From contig CM072804.1 of assembly GCA_037013495.1 (NCBI GenBank), positions 33,892,501 through 33,956,500 on the forward strand: a stretch of DNA of 64,000 bases, in the 5' to 3' direction. The stretch comes from Hippophae tibetana (taxonomy: Eukaryota; Streptophyta; Magnoliopsida; Rosales; Elaeagnaceae). The translations under genes were made by a program, and so were the position numbers. How positions within the stretch are numbered: the stretch's first letter is position 1; every line of letters starts with the position of its first letter. The notes beneath the pieces are model-generated. The model saw only the letters and a list, made by a program, of their open reading frames with translations, was not told the DNA's origin and did not search any database. Of the stretch, positions 26,001 through 39,499 are shown one piece after another.

Positions 26001-27381
26001 TGGTGATGGATCCGTAAATCGGTATAAAGCTCGTCTTGTAGCAAAAGGGTTTACTCAAACGTATAGTGTAGACTATGATGAGACTTTTGCTCCTATTGCC
26101 AAAATGAACACGATTCGGGTTCTGCTCTCACTTGCTGTTAACCTAAACTGGCCACTTCGACAGTTTGATGTCAAGAATGTGTTTCTTCATGGAGAATTAG
26201 CCGAGGAGGTGTACATGAGTCTTCCACCTGGGTATGTAGTTGATTCTCCTGGTAATTTTGTATGCAAATTGAGGAAGTCTTTGTATGGCCTCAAGCAATC
26301 CCTTCGAGCCTGGTTTGGAAGGTTTTCACAGTTCATGCAAAAGGTTGGTTACAGACAGAGTAATTCATACTACACTCTATTTATCAAACATCAACGAGGG
26401 AAGGTAACAACCCTAATCATTTATGTTGATGATATGGTAATCACTGGTGATGATACTATTGAGATGGATAAATTACAAAGACAGCTAGCTTCTGAATTCG
26501 AAATGAAGGACTTAGGTGAACTAAAGTACTTCTTAGGAATTGAGGTAGCCAGGGGAAGAGAAGGAATATATCTGTGTCAGAGGAAGTACATTATTGATCT
26601 GCTAACAGAGACAGGTATATTGGATTGCAAACCTATTGACACTCCTATTGAGCAAAACCATTGTTTAGCAGAGTATCCAGATCAGATACCAACTGATCGA
26701 GCTCGCTATCAGAGATTGGTTGGACGTTTGATTTACTTAGCTCATACTAGACCAGATGTTGCATATGTAGTAAGTGTGGTGAGTCAGTTCATGCACAATC
26801 CAAGTGAGAACCATATGAATGCTGTTTTGAGAATTTTAAGGTATTTGAAATCGGCTCCAGGAAGGGGAGTAATGTTCTCTAAACACAACAATCCTCTTGA
26901 AGTCTGTGGATTCACAGATGCAGATTGGGCAGGAAGTATTACAGATAGAAAGTCAACATCGGGTTATTTTACCTTTGTGGGAGGAAATTTGGTTACATGG
27001 AAAAGTAAGAAGCAGAAAGTGGTGGCACGATCTAGTACTGAGGCCGAGTATAGAGGTATGGCTCATGGGGTTTGTGAATTGCTGTGGATAAGAACTTTGT
27101 TATTAGATTTGGGTTTCGAACTCAAAAATACTATGCAGATGTATTATGACAATCGGGCAGCCATTGATATATCACAAAATCCAGTACAACATGATCGTAC
27201 TAAGCATGTAGAGGTTGATCGTCACTTTATAAAAGAGAAGTTAGATGCCAAACTTATTAGTGTTCCTTTTGTTCCCACAGAAGAGCAACTTACAGATATG
27301 CTTACCAAAGGAGTCTCCAAGAAATCATTATATGGCTCACTAAGCAAGTTGGGCGTGATTGATATCTACACGCCAACTTGA
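23039..27381 (+). pseudogene. Nearly intact gag-pol of Ty1/copia element 2
   Basis: Gag starts at ATG 23039 (UBN2-type capsid region). It is stopped by TAG at 23798-23800, just before a zinc knuckle whose first Cys is Ser (S-Y-C-N-E-Q-G-H...C, about 23845-23880). Protease has D-S-G near 24118 and the integrase zinc region W-H-R-R-L-G-H near 24527. A frameshift near 24570 and a stop at 24793-24795, at a place normally Trp, interrupt integrase. From 25000 the frame is open for 793 codons: integrase C-terminus, reverse transcriptase (Y-V-D-D at 26422-26433) and RNase H, ending at 27381. Only three lesions in about 4.3 kb make this the youngest retroelement here. It cannot move by itself unless rescued by another copy. 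Confidence 0.95.
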
Positions 27382-27388
27382 GGGGGAG
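27379..27388 (+). other. Polypurine tract of copia element 2
   Basis: TGAGGGGGAG overlaps the stop codon of gag-pol and abuts the 3' LTR, as usual for copia elements. Confidence 0.85.
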
Positions 27389-27580
27389 TATTAATAAATC
27401 ATTTAATGGTATATTAGTTGTATATAACTAATATACTTTATAAGTTGTATATTAATTGTATGCAACTAATATACTTTTCCTAAAAGCACTTTTAGAAAAA
27501 GTAGATTCTCTTTTTCTATATTTATACATGTATTAATCTTCAGTGTAATGCAACTCTTGTAAATACATTTAGTAAATTTA
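27389..27580 (+). repeat. 3' LTR of copia element 2
   Basis: A short LTR of about 192 bp. It begins TATTAATAAATC (TG mutated to TA) and contains two near-palindromes of the type TATTAGTTGTATATAACTAATA. The right boundary is set by comparison with the 5' LTR next to its primer site. A related solo LTR is at 43916-44099, starting TGTTAATAAATC. Confidence 0.8.
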
Positions 27581-29093
27581 ATTTTTACACCTTTCAACTA
27601 ATAAAGTTACCTTCTTGACGTTCTCTAATATTGACGATTTTTAATTTTGAAAAACTAGCTAGTCTGTACATTTTTCACTTATATATGTTTCCCAAGTCAT
27701 CCTAATCTAATGAAAATTTAATTTCGAACTAGTTTTACTTTCAACTATCTGTCTATGAATTTTTCATTGAATGTTATTTACTTAATTTAGTAGTATGATA
27801 AATTTAAATGGTTAAGTAAACTAAAATTGATATTCAAAGTTATGATTTTAATTGATATTTAGAGTTTTTTGTGTTAATAGAAAATAGTAAAAAAAAAATT
27901 ATTAGAGATTGAGAGTGAGAAGATAGTAGAATGTTTTGGCCTTATTTTTGTTTCCTATATATCCTTGCAATATAGTAGTTGCAATTATAAAACTACAAGA
28001 GCTTACACATCTTAAGTGTTGTAATACCATCTAATTTGTATTTTTTTTATTAGATGTAATTTAATATTATGCAACCATTAAGATCAATAATATTCATCAT
28101 AAAAAAGCATAAATAACATAAAAAAAAATGTAAATAGATGATATTACATTAACAAATGTTAACCTGTACAAATATTACTCTTCTAAAACTTTTTTAATAT
28201 CACTATATAGAACTTGATTTTAAATATAAATCTTCTTATAAAGAAAAATAGTTCAACTAAGATTGAAACTTCACAAGAGTAAAGTCATTATATTATAAAA
28301 ATATAATTAAGTGGTCTTGTTTTTAGCATCCAAATCCTTCCTATATATGAATAGCCATCAATATGTAAGAAATACTGCAACAAAATGCTTAACAAAAATA
28401 AAATAATTAGATAGGTAAGTCAATATTTCAAGGTATATAAAAGCATTGACAATCACCGAGAGCTCATAAATAAGTATTATGATAAGTTGATAATTATAGG
28501 TGCTAAAACTTAAAAGAAGTTATGAAAAATAACAAATAAAAGTAAAGGGAGTGGTGAGTTCATGTAAGCTAATAATTTTCAAAAATAATATTTAGATATT
28601 GATATGACTAAATGAAAATGCTCTCTCAATCCTATGATCTAAATTAAATTAAATACATGTTTTTTTTTTTTGCTAAAATTTAAATACACATTGTTAGATT
28701 AATTAAATTAAATCAAGCAATAAAAGTTTTCATTTACATATGCATATTTGTTTCAATGTTAAATGTTTGCCAAACATTACTTTCTCTCTCCCATGTTTTA
28801 ATTTTTATGAAATTAATTAAATTTAGTTAATAGCTAATTAATTTAGAGGGTTGTGATAAGTTACGGCTAGCTTTACATAAAACCCACTAATTTTGATATT
28901 TTCAATAAACTATCACTAAATTTGTAATAAGAGTAATCTTACACACTAAATGATATAATTTCCAAAAAATTAGAGACGTCTCTGTTGACAACCTCCATAA
29001 TCGATACTCTTCAAGATCAGCACAGCACCAAGACAAAGATCTCTCTGTTGCGTGCTCACATACACACAAATATTTCTTCTTCTCTACACCACT
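27581..29093. other. AT-rich intergenic region upstream of arogenate dehydrogenase
   Basis: No gene or repeat boundary is supported. The last 100-150 bases before the start codon are C-rich with short CT runs, as in a plant 5' UTR. No clear TATA box could be chosen. Confidence 0.5.
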
Positions 29094-31777
29094 ATGCTAT
29101 CTCTTTCTCCTCTCCAAACATATTCTCCTAAACTCGTTCTTCAATCTGTCTCGCATTCCCTATCTCCACACAAATCTCTCTCTTTTACTCCATTGACCAA
29201 AACCCTTTTCCTCTCCCGTCGTCCCCTAAAAATCCAATGTATCGACGCTGCACAATCCTACGACTATGAATCCAAAGTCGCCGCCAAATTTGATGCCTCC
29301 AACAAGCTCAAAATCGCTATTATTGGCTTTGGAAATTTTGGTCAGTTCCTCGCCAAAACTTTAGTTCGTCAAGGCCATACAGTACTTGCTTATTCCCGAT
29401 CTGATTATACCAAAACCGCTAAAGAGCTCAAGGTTTCGTTCTTTTCGGATCCAAATGATCTGTGTGAAGAACACCCAGAAGTTATTTTGCTTTGTACTTC
29501 GGTAATTTCCGCCAAACTTGTTCTCCAGTCCATGCCATTGCAGAGACTGAAGCGTAATACATTGATTGTGGATATGCTTTCTGTGAAAGAATTTCCTAAG
29601 AACTTGTTGCTTAATCTGTTGCCCAATGATTTTGATCTCATTTGTGCCCATCCCATGTTTGGACCCGAAAGTGGTCGATATGGGTGGAATGGGCTCAACT
29701 TTGTATATGAAACAGTTCGTGTTGGAGATGAGGAATCAAGGGTTTCAAAGTGTGAGAAATTCCTTAACATATTTGCTGATGAAGGGTGTAAAATGGTGGA
29801 GATGAACTGTGCTGAGCATGACAAGCATGCAGCAGAGTCTCAGTTTGTTACTCACACTATTGGGAGAGTATTGGAGAAGTTGAAGTTGGAGTCTACACCC
29901 ATTAATACAAAGGGGTATGAAGCTTTGTTAGATTTGGTGGAGAATACTGCTAGTGATAGTTTTGATTTGTATTATGGTCTGTTTATGTATAACAAGAATG
30001 CAATGAATATGCTGAAAAAGTTGGATTCAGCTTTTGAGGATTTGAGAGATCAACTTGTTGGGGGTCTGTATGATGTTGTTAGGGACCAACTGTTTGGGCC
30101 TGCAGACATGAAACAAATTTCACCAGTGGATTATACAGATGTAAAGTATGCTAATAATGGATCTGCTAATTCATTTCCTTCAGAAGCTGTTAGGTAAAGT
30201 TCCCAAATTTGTTATTTCTATGTATTTTCGATATCCGATGTGTGAACGACACTGCATTCAATTGTGACTCGAACTCTAGATTGTTTTATGGTTTTGTTTT
30301 GTTTGGAGGTTATTAAGTTTAATATATATATATATATATATATTTTGTTCAGAATGTATTTGCTATTTTGTTTTTTCAAATGCTATAAGGTAAAGTTTTC
30401 AAATTAGTTATTTCCAAGTATTTTAGGTAGTCATTGATTTAGAGATTCCACATTCCATTTGTGACTCGAAATCCATGATTGTTATGGCTTTGTTTAGTTT
30501 TTAAGTTGTTTTAAGGGTGAACAATGGTTTAGATGTCATGGAAGTTTCTGAGAAAGCTTTGATGTGGATGTTCTTTTTGATATTTGACACCAGAAAACTT
30601 CTTTTTTGACACTGATGTTTCTGTTTCCACGCTTTGCCTAGATGCATGGGGTTTTAGGGACATACAGAAAGCATGACAAGAATATGAGTATAAATGATTA
30701 GGATAGGTTTAATATGTTCTGGTTTGTTATTAGCAGCTAGAAATTGTGGTGAAGGAACTTGAAATATTGCCAATTGGGTTGGGGCGCATCACAACTAGCT
30801 ATTCATTATGGGGTCATAATCTGTAGGATCTTATCCTCCCAACATAGTGAGATACTTAAATAATCTTATGATGCCTTTACTAAAAATTAATGTTGTTCAT
30901 TGTGTTCTTCAGATTTCAAAAAGTTGGTTCACCTTATAACAATGAAGCACAAAACTCCAATTGCTTCAATGATAACTCAAAGCTCAAGATTGCAATCATT
31001 GGATTTGGAAATTTTGGTCAGTTTTTAGCTGAAACATTTGTACAGCAAGGCCACGTGATATTGGCTTATTCTCGTTCAGACTATTCTAAGGTGGCTCAGA
31101 AATTACAAGTGTCTTACTTTTCTGATGTGAATGATCTCTTTGAAGAGCATCCAGAAGTTGTGCTCTTTTGTACTTCTATTCTTTCAACAGAAAATGTTCT
31201 GAGGTCATTGCCGCTTCAACGATTGAAGAGGAGTACATTGTTTGTTGATGTTCTTTCTGTGAAAGAATTTCCAAGAAATTTGTTTCTTCAGCATTTACCA
31301 ACAGAATTTGATGTTCTATGCACACATCCTATGTTTGGGCCAGAGAGTGGTAAAAATGGCTGGAATTCCTTACCTTTTGTTTATGATAAGGTTAGAGTTG
31401 AATGTGAAGACTCAAGAATATTAAGGTGCAATAAATTTCTTGATATTTTTGTACGAGAAGGGTGTCAAATGGTAGAAATGTCATGTGAAGAACATGATAG
31501 ACATGCAGCAGGTTCACAATTCATTACACACACAATGGGAAGGATTTTGGAAAAGTTGAGCTTGCAGCCCACGCCAATAAATACAAAAGGTTACGAGACT
31601 TTGTTGAAATTGGTCGAAAACACTGCAGGAGACAGCTTTGATCTGTACTATGGGTTGTTCATGTACAATGCAAATGCAATGGAGCAGTTGCAGAGGTTGG
31701 AACAGTCTTTTGAATTGTTAAAGGATCAACTTTTTCGACGTTTGCACGATATTCGTAGGAAGCAAATGTTTCGTTAA
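29094..31777 (+). CDS. Two-domain arogenate dehydrogenase, plastid (TyrAAt1-like)
   Basis: Oxidatively decarboxylates arogenate to tyrosine with NADP+. Exon 1 is 29094-30193 and exon 2 is 30913-31777; they join in frame (AG|A, Arg) to give 654 residues. Residues 1 to about 60 are Ser/Leu/Pro-rich with few acids, a plastid transit peptide. Two full enzyme domains follow. Each has a Rossmann G-F-G-N-F-G (78-83 and 397-402), a Y-S-R-S-D loop after beta-2 (no acidic residue there, which fits NADP rather than NAD), H-P-M-F-G-P-E-S-G and E-H-D.H-A-A.SQF. The domains are clearly homologous throughout, so the gene arose by internal duplication, as in Arabidopsis TyrAAt1. The ATG at 29094 is the first in frame; upstream frame continues only through non-ATG codons. 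Two separate genes are unlikely: the second domain has no start or transit peptide. Confidence 0.92.
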
Positions 31778-31943
31778 AAATGACGAATCTCAAGTTTTGC
31801 TTGTTGATCTATGATTTTTAGCCTTTGATAGTGGACTTCTTGAAAGCCATACCAAAAATTTTTAATTTACTATTTTTAGTATTTTATGTTTTAATTGATT
31901 AATTTTATTATTAAAATGTTTTTGATCAATTATTTTAACCTAA

Positions 31944-31949
31944 AATAAA
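31944..31949 (+). terminator. Candidate polyadenylation signal of arogenate dehydrogenase
   Basis: AATAAA about 167 bases after the stop codon. Position and motif fit a plant near-upstream element, but the AT-rich context makes chance occurrence possible. Confidence 0.35.
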
Positions 31950-33559
31950 TAGTAATTAAAATTAGAATTTAATAATTCCAAACTTGATCATCTCTAATTT
32001 GTACAGTAATTGTTTACTTATCGAGAAAAAAAAAACTTTAATCTTGATCTATGTCTTACATTACTCAGAAAAAAAGGAAGGGAAATTAAAAAAGAAGGCA
32101 TATAATTTTTAGGCCCATGGATGGCAGTGGATTGCATTTATTGTTTTATATTGATATTTTTATTTATATATAAGTCTTATTCTACGTAGGTACTAATAAT
32201 TTTTTCTTAAAATTATCTAAGAACGTTACACATTAATGCACATATTCATACAAAAAAATTTCCCTGTTACTATTATCGAAACGCAAATGCATAGGAAATA
32301 AATTTTAAAAGATTTTATCCAATTTTTTATTTAATTTCGAGTAATTTCATTATATTTATTTTTTATTTATTAAATGTCATTGAAATTTTTTGACTTGAGT
32401 AATTTGTTATTATAAATATTAGGTAGTTAATTATCTAATAACTTGTAGTTAAATTTCATAATATATCATTAAATTAATTTGTATAATCTTAAACCTTAAA
32501 TCATAACCAAAAATATTAACTCTTTGAAGTTTATCTTATTTAATATTATATTAATAATACTCTATTTTTAATCAATTTCTCAAAATGATTGTTGTGTTTT
32601 TGTTTTCCATCAAACGTTACTGGAGTCAACAATTTTCTATATTATCTCGTATCATTGATATTGTAATAAAACTTTTCACCCACTTGTTAAGACTTATTTT
32701 TCATGATTGTAGACGAATGCATGATAGGAATGTTATCACATATTACCTGGGTGCAGGATTTAATCCTAAATCGCTTCCAGTGTAACACTTGAACTTACAC
32801 CCCTATGCTTATCATACTCTATTAATGCACACTAATTGATTTTTGGTTAACAAAATAGAGAACTATTTATAGTATCCAAATATAAGTATCTAATAAAAGT
32901 ACAAAAATTTAGAATTTTACTATCACATCAATCAAAAAAATGGATTCAATTATACATAAATTTTTGAAGTTATAAAATAGATATACTACTAATTTTAAAA
33001 TATTTATCTTTAAAGAATATCTATAAAACATGTTTTTTTAATGTCATAACTAAAAATTAAATATTATGTGTTTATCTTTAAAAAGTAATGTAAGGGTTGA
33101 GTATTGAATAAACATTAAAATAATTATCATGCATATGACTTTTAGATTTATCATATCTTTAAGTAAGTATACCTTGATTTTTTATAAAAAGAATAATATT
33201 GTCCTCAAATTTTGACTTAATATTATTAATATTCATGAAAGATTAATTTCGTTAATTTTTCATCTAAAAATGTATTTTTCTTTCCTAAGACTCTAATACT
33301 ATTTTCGGACTATATATATTATAACATTAGTTCTTCCTGCATATTATTATTTAAAAATAAACATTTATATTTCATGTTAAAATATTGTCTTAATTTTTAA
33401 TTTTCTTATGTTAATTTTCAAATAGGTTTGTAACTAGTTTCTTTATACTCATTTTCTTATTTTATTGATTTTAAAACTGTTATAAAAAAATATTTAAACA
33501 TTCAAGATCCTTAATTAGCTTAGAATTATAATTATCATACCTGAATTAATGGATCTACC
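31950..33559. other. AT-rich intergenic region
   Basis: No supported gene; no ATG-initiated frame here has recognisable content. Confidence 0.5.
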
Positions 33560-35559
33560 ATGACCTTCACTTCCGTTGTTCGTCTTCTTTTGATACACCT
33601 AATATGTCTCAACTTGCTCAAACCTTAATAAATTTCTCGAAATAGTGAAGCCTTTACATCCATACATAGTATGGTGTCCAAATTAGACTTACTAGGAAGC
33701 AAGAATAGAATGACTGCACTCCATTTTATTCATACTATTGATAATTATTACAATTCTAAAAGTCAAATAAGAACCTTGAAGAAAATCTTGGCTGCTCATA
33801 ATTTATGAAAACATAATTAATAGATGAATAGTTTCTAGGGTAGAGAGATTGCTTTGTTTTTTGTCATCTTTCTAATGAAAATAAGGGTTTCTTTTATAGA
33901 AAGCAAGGGGTCTGTGTTTCAATAATGAGAATCACTATTTTATTCCTATTTTAATAATTCACCCATCAATTATTTTGATGATGTAGATGATGTTGATGCA
34001 TTCATTTTCTCAATATCTAATGTAATGAATGCATAAATGATCTGTGGTAGTTTTCTTAGCATAAAAATAGAACACCTTCCTTGTTTCTTGGTAGATTTCA
34101 AGTTATTAATGTTAAAATTTACCTTAAATTTACTGATTTTCTTACCATATTTTTCAGTGAAGACGATATTACTATAGGTAGTAATTATGATTTTATTGGT
34201 TGAATAATTTATCTTGATATTAGAAGAATTATCAATTTTTATGAGTTTACGATAGATTTGGCCCAACATCTGGTCTCTTAATATATATAGGTCCTCTGTG
34301 TTGAATTATTTTTTTCTAGAAGTGCCTTTGGTTTTGTAACTTCTTTGTTAGTATTGAAAATTCTTAATTTGATAAAATTAGAAGAACTAACATAACCTTC
34401 CTCGTTTCAGTCTATAAATGAATTGAAAAATCTGAGATAGACCAGCTTGTCACTTACTCTTATCTTCTTCCTAAAGTTCCTAATAGCCTTTTTTAACTTT
34501 TTTCAATTTTGATATTTTAATTCACTTAAATTAAATTTTGGATAGGTTTTCAATTAATCCTGAGTGATAAGCTCTATAAATAAAGATTGGATCAATTCTT
34601 TCGAGAATACTGAATTTACTTCCTACATGAAATTTCTTTTCTATAGTGTAGAACTTTATGTCTTCAATATGTTCTTAGGTAGATTTTCTAGTTAAGTTAT
34701 AGAGACTTAATCATTGTGGTTTACTTAAATTTCTACATTGATCTTTTTTCTTCTTCAATGACCAATGCATTCTTAAGTGATGTTTCTCTAAATAGTATTG
34801 GTAGTTATACTATCTTTAATGCTTCTATGAGGGGTGTTTTATTGAATAATAATGATGGTCATACTATTTTTCTTAGAGTCTTCAACCTACTTGGTAGTGT
34901 TTTGTTTTATAGTGTTGTAGAGTAATGTTTTACTATTGTCTCTAAAGTTATTAGCTTTGGCACTCTCTAGTTGTCATAAATGCCTCCAATTTCTATTTTG
35001 TTAGTGAAGATTTTGTTAGTTACTCCACTATATCCTAGAATGGATTTATTCACTTCAAGCTAGTTGTTGTAAATTCTTGGTTTTGGGTTACTGTAGATCA
35101 CATAAATCTTTCTTTGTTCTTTTTTTTTTTACTTCTTTAGCCTAATTAAGCTTTTCTTTTTTTTCTTTTTAAGGATGTTACTTTTTGATCTATTAGGTTC
35201 TTCCTTCTTATTTTGAATTATTTCTTCAGAAGTTTTTACTTCTTTAGAGTGAATCTTTGATAAAGATTCTTCTTTATAGTTTTTAGACTTTAATGGTTGT
35301 TTTGAACTATTAAGTTTTTCATGTTTAATTCATGCCCCATAAAAAGACTTCTCTAAGTATAAAACCTCGAGTTATTCTTAAAGGATTTTCATCTCCTTTT
35401 TTTATCTTAATCTTGATATCAAAATGTTCCATTTCTATAAGGATAAAAATAGTTAAAGATGTTAATTCTCTTATAAAAGCATCTATAAGCTATTTTTATT
35501 TCTTTAAATATGTACAATATCAAAATTGTATTAATTAAACTAGTGCTACATCAGACTAA

Positions 35560-36720
35560 TCTTTCTTATTTATAATCACCAGTAGTATTACTTCTTAAAA
35601 AATAAAAATAAAATTTATCTATTCTGACTTTAAATTTGTAACTTATTACATATATTGTAAATTTCTTGATAATTTTTTAACAGTTAAATTTTTTTTCATT
35701 ACTGTGATAATTTAATTATGAACCATGAAAAGATCCTAAAGTATATCTACAAAGATATTCATATTTGTTATCTACTTTTACCTTTAAAACTACTCCCCAA
35801 TATTTCTATAAATCATCTATTTCAATTATCATTTTATCATCTGGATCTGGGTAATATAAAGTCAGTATATAAAGTCAGTATATTATTTACCTATGTTTTT
35901 ACCTTATCCACATACAAAGTATATTATTCTATCTATTTCCAAACATAATCCCTTTTTAGTTCTGCTTGTGAGGATTTTTGCATTTCTACAACTTTCTTTA
36001 TGTATATTTTAGCATATGTTAAACATCCTAGAAACCTTTGTAATTGATTTTTATCTTTCAATTCATTAAAAAATCCTTGAATATTATTTAATAAATGAGG
36101 TTATAGATTAGGTTTTTTATTTTCAATTTCTAACACTAAATACTTAATTTTTTACTAAGCAATAACTATTTTTTTCTTAGAAAATACAATGTCTTATTTC
36201 ACGCATTCCTGTAGAATGTTAATAATATCTAAATAATTTTTATTTAATTCATTATTAAAAACCATAATATCATCCATGTAAGCACAACAAATATTTTATA
36301 ATTTCTTAAAGATATTGTTTATATACAAACCTGGAGCTTGTTTTAATTGAAATGGTACAATAGTCCATTGAAATTGTCCTTAGAGAAACTAAATACCATT
36401 AATTTTTTATATTCTTCATATAGTCTTATTTTCTAAAATTCATTTTCGCAATCAAAACTCGAAAATTATTTCTTTTCTTGTATTAATAATAATAGTTCTT
36501 CTTTCTTTAGAATAAAGTATCTGTCATCAATAGTTTCTTTATTAAATGTTTTAAAATTTATTACCATTCTCTTTTTTCAGCTTCTTTTTCAACTAAGAAT
36601 ATTGGATTAAAGTGTGGCGAATTGCTAGGAATTATAATTTTTAGTTCCAAAAGTTCTTGAATTTTTTTTTCAAATTCAATCATCTCTTCTATAATATAAA
36701 TCATAGGTTTTACTATAATA
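35560..36720 (-). pseudogene. Caulimovirid reverse transcriptase / RNase H remnant
   Basis: The - strand gives the finger region with a S-P-H-F-N-P motif (about 36600-36650), an S-F-D-C metal-site motif near 36450, a P-F-x-x-K-Q-A-P motif near 36330 and the catalytic Y-M-D-D at 36269-36280. F-L-G.LTYA follows near 36010-36040. These are the RT palm motifs in the right order, and the wording is closest to plant pararetroviruses. Several stops interrupt the frame. Confidence 0.8.
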
Positions 36721-37079
36721 ACTTTATTATTGTCTCTTAGTTTTATGTTGGTAATTATTTTAGATTTATTTACCTTTGGATCTAAAGAATTTTCTAAGGT
36801 TACTATTTTTAATAGTTTTTTTATGCTTGTTAAGGCTTTATTTTTCTAGATTTCATTAAGAAAAGATTTTTGTTTCTCTTATATATTTATTAATGAAATA
36901 TTTTTTAAATAAGATTTTTGTGACTGCTTTGTGCTTATCTCACTATGTTTTTACTTCTTATATTGTTGCATAAAAGTTGGGCTTGATACAGTCAATGTTT
37001 TTCTTATTTTTTGAAATATAAATGGTTTCACAATCTAGTGTAGTTACACTTTTTTTATCTAAATATTATATAAAAGGTT

Positions 37080-37330
37080 GATAAAGTTTAGGAAATTATT
37101 TCCTATTAATAAATCAACTCTTGTTTTCTATTGATATATGGTAGGATTATGAAATTTCTCTACTTCTATCATTATATCTGTATCTTTTAAGATTTTATTA
37201 AGATTTATTGTAATATTGTTAGTAATTCTTACAATTAAATCGTTTGGTGCTTGTTTCCTGAGTTTTTCTAAAAATGCATATTTACTAGCTACATATATAC
37301 TAGCTCATGCATCTATATATGTATATAAAT
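37080..37330 (-). pseudogene. Caulimovirid aspartic protease remnant
   Basis: On the - strand a decayed active-site loop (D-A-stop-A-S-I, about 37298-37320) is followed by the usual spacing to a L-I-G-N-N-F-L motif near 37095-37115. The catalytic Asp is kept but the D-T-G triplet is not, so it could not act. It lies upstream of RT as expected. Confidence 0.6.
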
Positions 37331-39499
37331 GATAACTTGTCTTACTTTTAAATTTTAATCCTACCTTAATGTGATACTATTTGGATTAGTAATACTATAC
37401 AAATTATTCATCTTCTAATGAAGAATGTTCATATTCAGAGTCAGTTATTGTGAGTATCTTTTATGTCTGATTCCTCTATTGGTTTTAATTTAATCTTAAA
37501 AGATTCTTCTAAGATTTTTGTTTTCTATGAAAAAAAATTTAAATTTTTTTTTATATTGAAGCATATTAAGGCATCCATTGGTATAATTTCCTTCCTTAGT
37601 GAAAATTATTCTTTCCTGATGGGTAATAATTTTTTGTTTTCTGGGAGCTTGTACATTTTTCTTCTAAAATATCTTCTCCCATAAGACTTCTTATTATATC
37701 TTCTTTTAAATTTTTGAACTTTTATTTTCTAAATTTATATCTTTTAAATGTTTTGTTTTTTATATTTTTACTGATAATATTTTATGTTGCATCCATATTT
37801 TCCTCAAATTCTAAAATCTATTGTAAATTCTAAAATCTCTTGTATCATAATAGATTTTATCATTTCCTATTATTTTTTTATATTCTTATATTTTTTAATA
37901 TTTAATGGTTATCCAATTTTTAAGATTTCTTATTCTTCCTTCTAAGATGTCTGGTATAGTTTTCTTGTTTTCTTTTATTCCATCCTTTTGTTAAGTTTTT
38001 ATGCAATGTTTCGATTAATTTCTAATAAACATATATATCATTATAAGATTCTTGTATAGAGGGTCCAATGTATAATAATACATTTATATTCACAAATAAA
38101 GAAATTTATATGACATATGTTACAGATTTTCATATTTGTTAGATGTTGTTTAGCTTCCACAATTTCATTTTTACTAGATTCAGTTATATGTCTTCCTTTA
38201 GCTTCTCTAATAAATTCCTTTTATATTTCATTTATTATAGTTTTTAAGTATTCTCTACATGTGAGGTATTCACCTACATTAATAAATGTTGTTGTTTTGT
38301 TAAATTTGTAAACCAAACTTTGATATTTTCTATCATTTTGTGAGCTACTAAGACTCATACTACTAGCTATTCATCTAAGGATTTTTTTTTCTTGTCTCTT
38401 ATATAGTCTAAATCTAAAATATCAAATCTATAATTTTTGTGAAGTCTGAATTCTGACGGGATACTACCTTTAGTTCCTAAATATAATCCTTCTTCCATCT
38501 TGAGTTATTGTTTCCTTCTATATGGAATATCTAATTCTTCTGACCTTTGCTTATTTCTTTCTTTCCTGTGTGGTTTAGATGTTTCTTCTTGGAAAGAAAT
38601 TAGAATTGAAATTGGTTTTATATGACCTCTTGGAGTCATGATTTCTTGTTTATAATCAGTTTAACTGATTACTGTTATATCATCTTCCTCTTTGTTTGTA
38701 TAAAGTTTCTTATTATAATATTTTTTTTAGTTCTTCATCTATTAGAGTTAACAATCTAACTGATTTTTTTATTTCTTTATGTTCAGGGGTCATAAATTAT
38801 TCTTTTAATTTTTTCATATATTATATTAAACTATGATTATTGCTTTTTCTTTATCTTCATATTTTTTCTCATTCCTATATATCATGCATCTAATCTTCTA
38901 GATTTTAATCCTTCAAATGAATCGATCTTAGAACTTCATTATTTCTTGACATGTTATGTAGATCTTTTCTTAATTATGTAAATTCCTCATATATGTCTTG
39001 TTGTAATTTTTTATCAAATTCTCTTATTTTATTTAGGAGTTCCCATTGTGTTTTTTTATGTTCTGTAATAATTTAATCTTTGATTCTTGTGCTATATACA
39101 TTTCTTCTGTTAAAATAACTAAAGCTTTCATTAATGTTGCTTAATTTCTTGATATGGCTACTAAGCTTCTTTCAAAATCTAATTTTATATTTTGTAAATT
39201 TTTATAAAAAAAATTATTATTTCTTTCTAATATTACATCATGGACTAATGTTTTCATTACTTTAATTTCTTATTTTAGATCTGTTATTTCTCTTTATTTG
39301 TTAGAGGTTTCTTCTTCAAAGTCTATAAACGTAGATCTTGCTATATATATTTTTTGTTACATTACTTTTTTATTTATGATATCAGAGGTTTTTCCTTAAC
39401 ATCTAAGTATCATTCATCTAGTATTTTAAAATCTATTAATACTTCCGGCTTTATTATTTTTCCAAGTTCTAGGAAGATTTTATCTATTTTTATGAATTC

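Noticed and set aside
29052..29093. An earlier start for arogenate dehydrogenase
   Set aside because: The frame is open upstream but begins with GTG; the first ATG is at 29094 and gives a normal transit peptide.
30890..31777. Second arogenate dehydrogenase as an independent tandem gene
   Set aside because: No ATG or transit peptide before the domain, a good acceptor at 30911-30912, and in-frame joining to exon 1.
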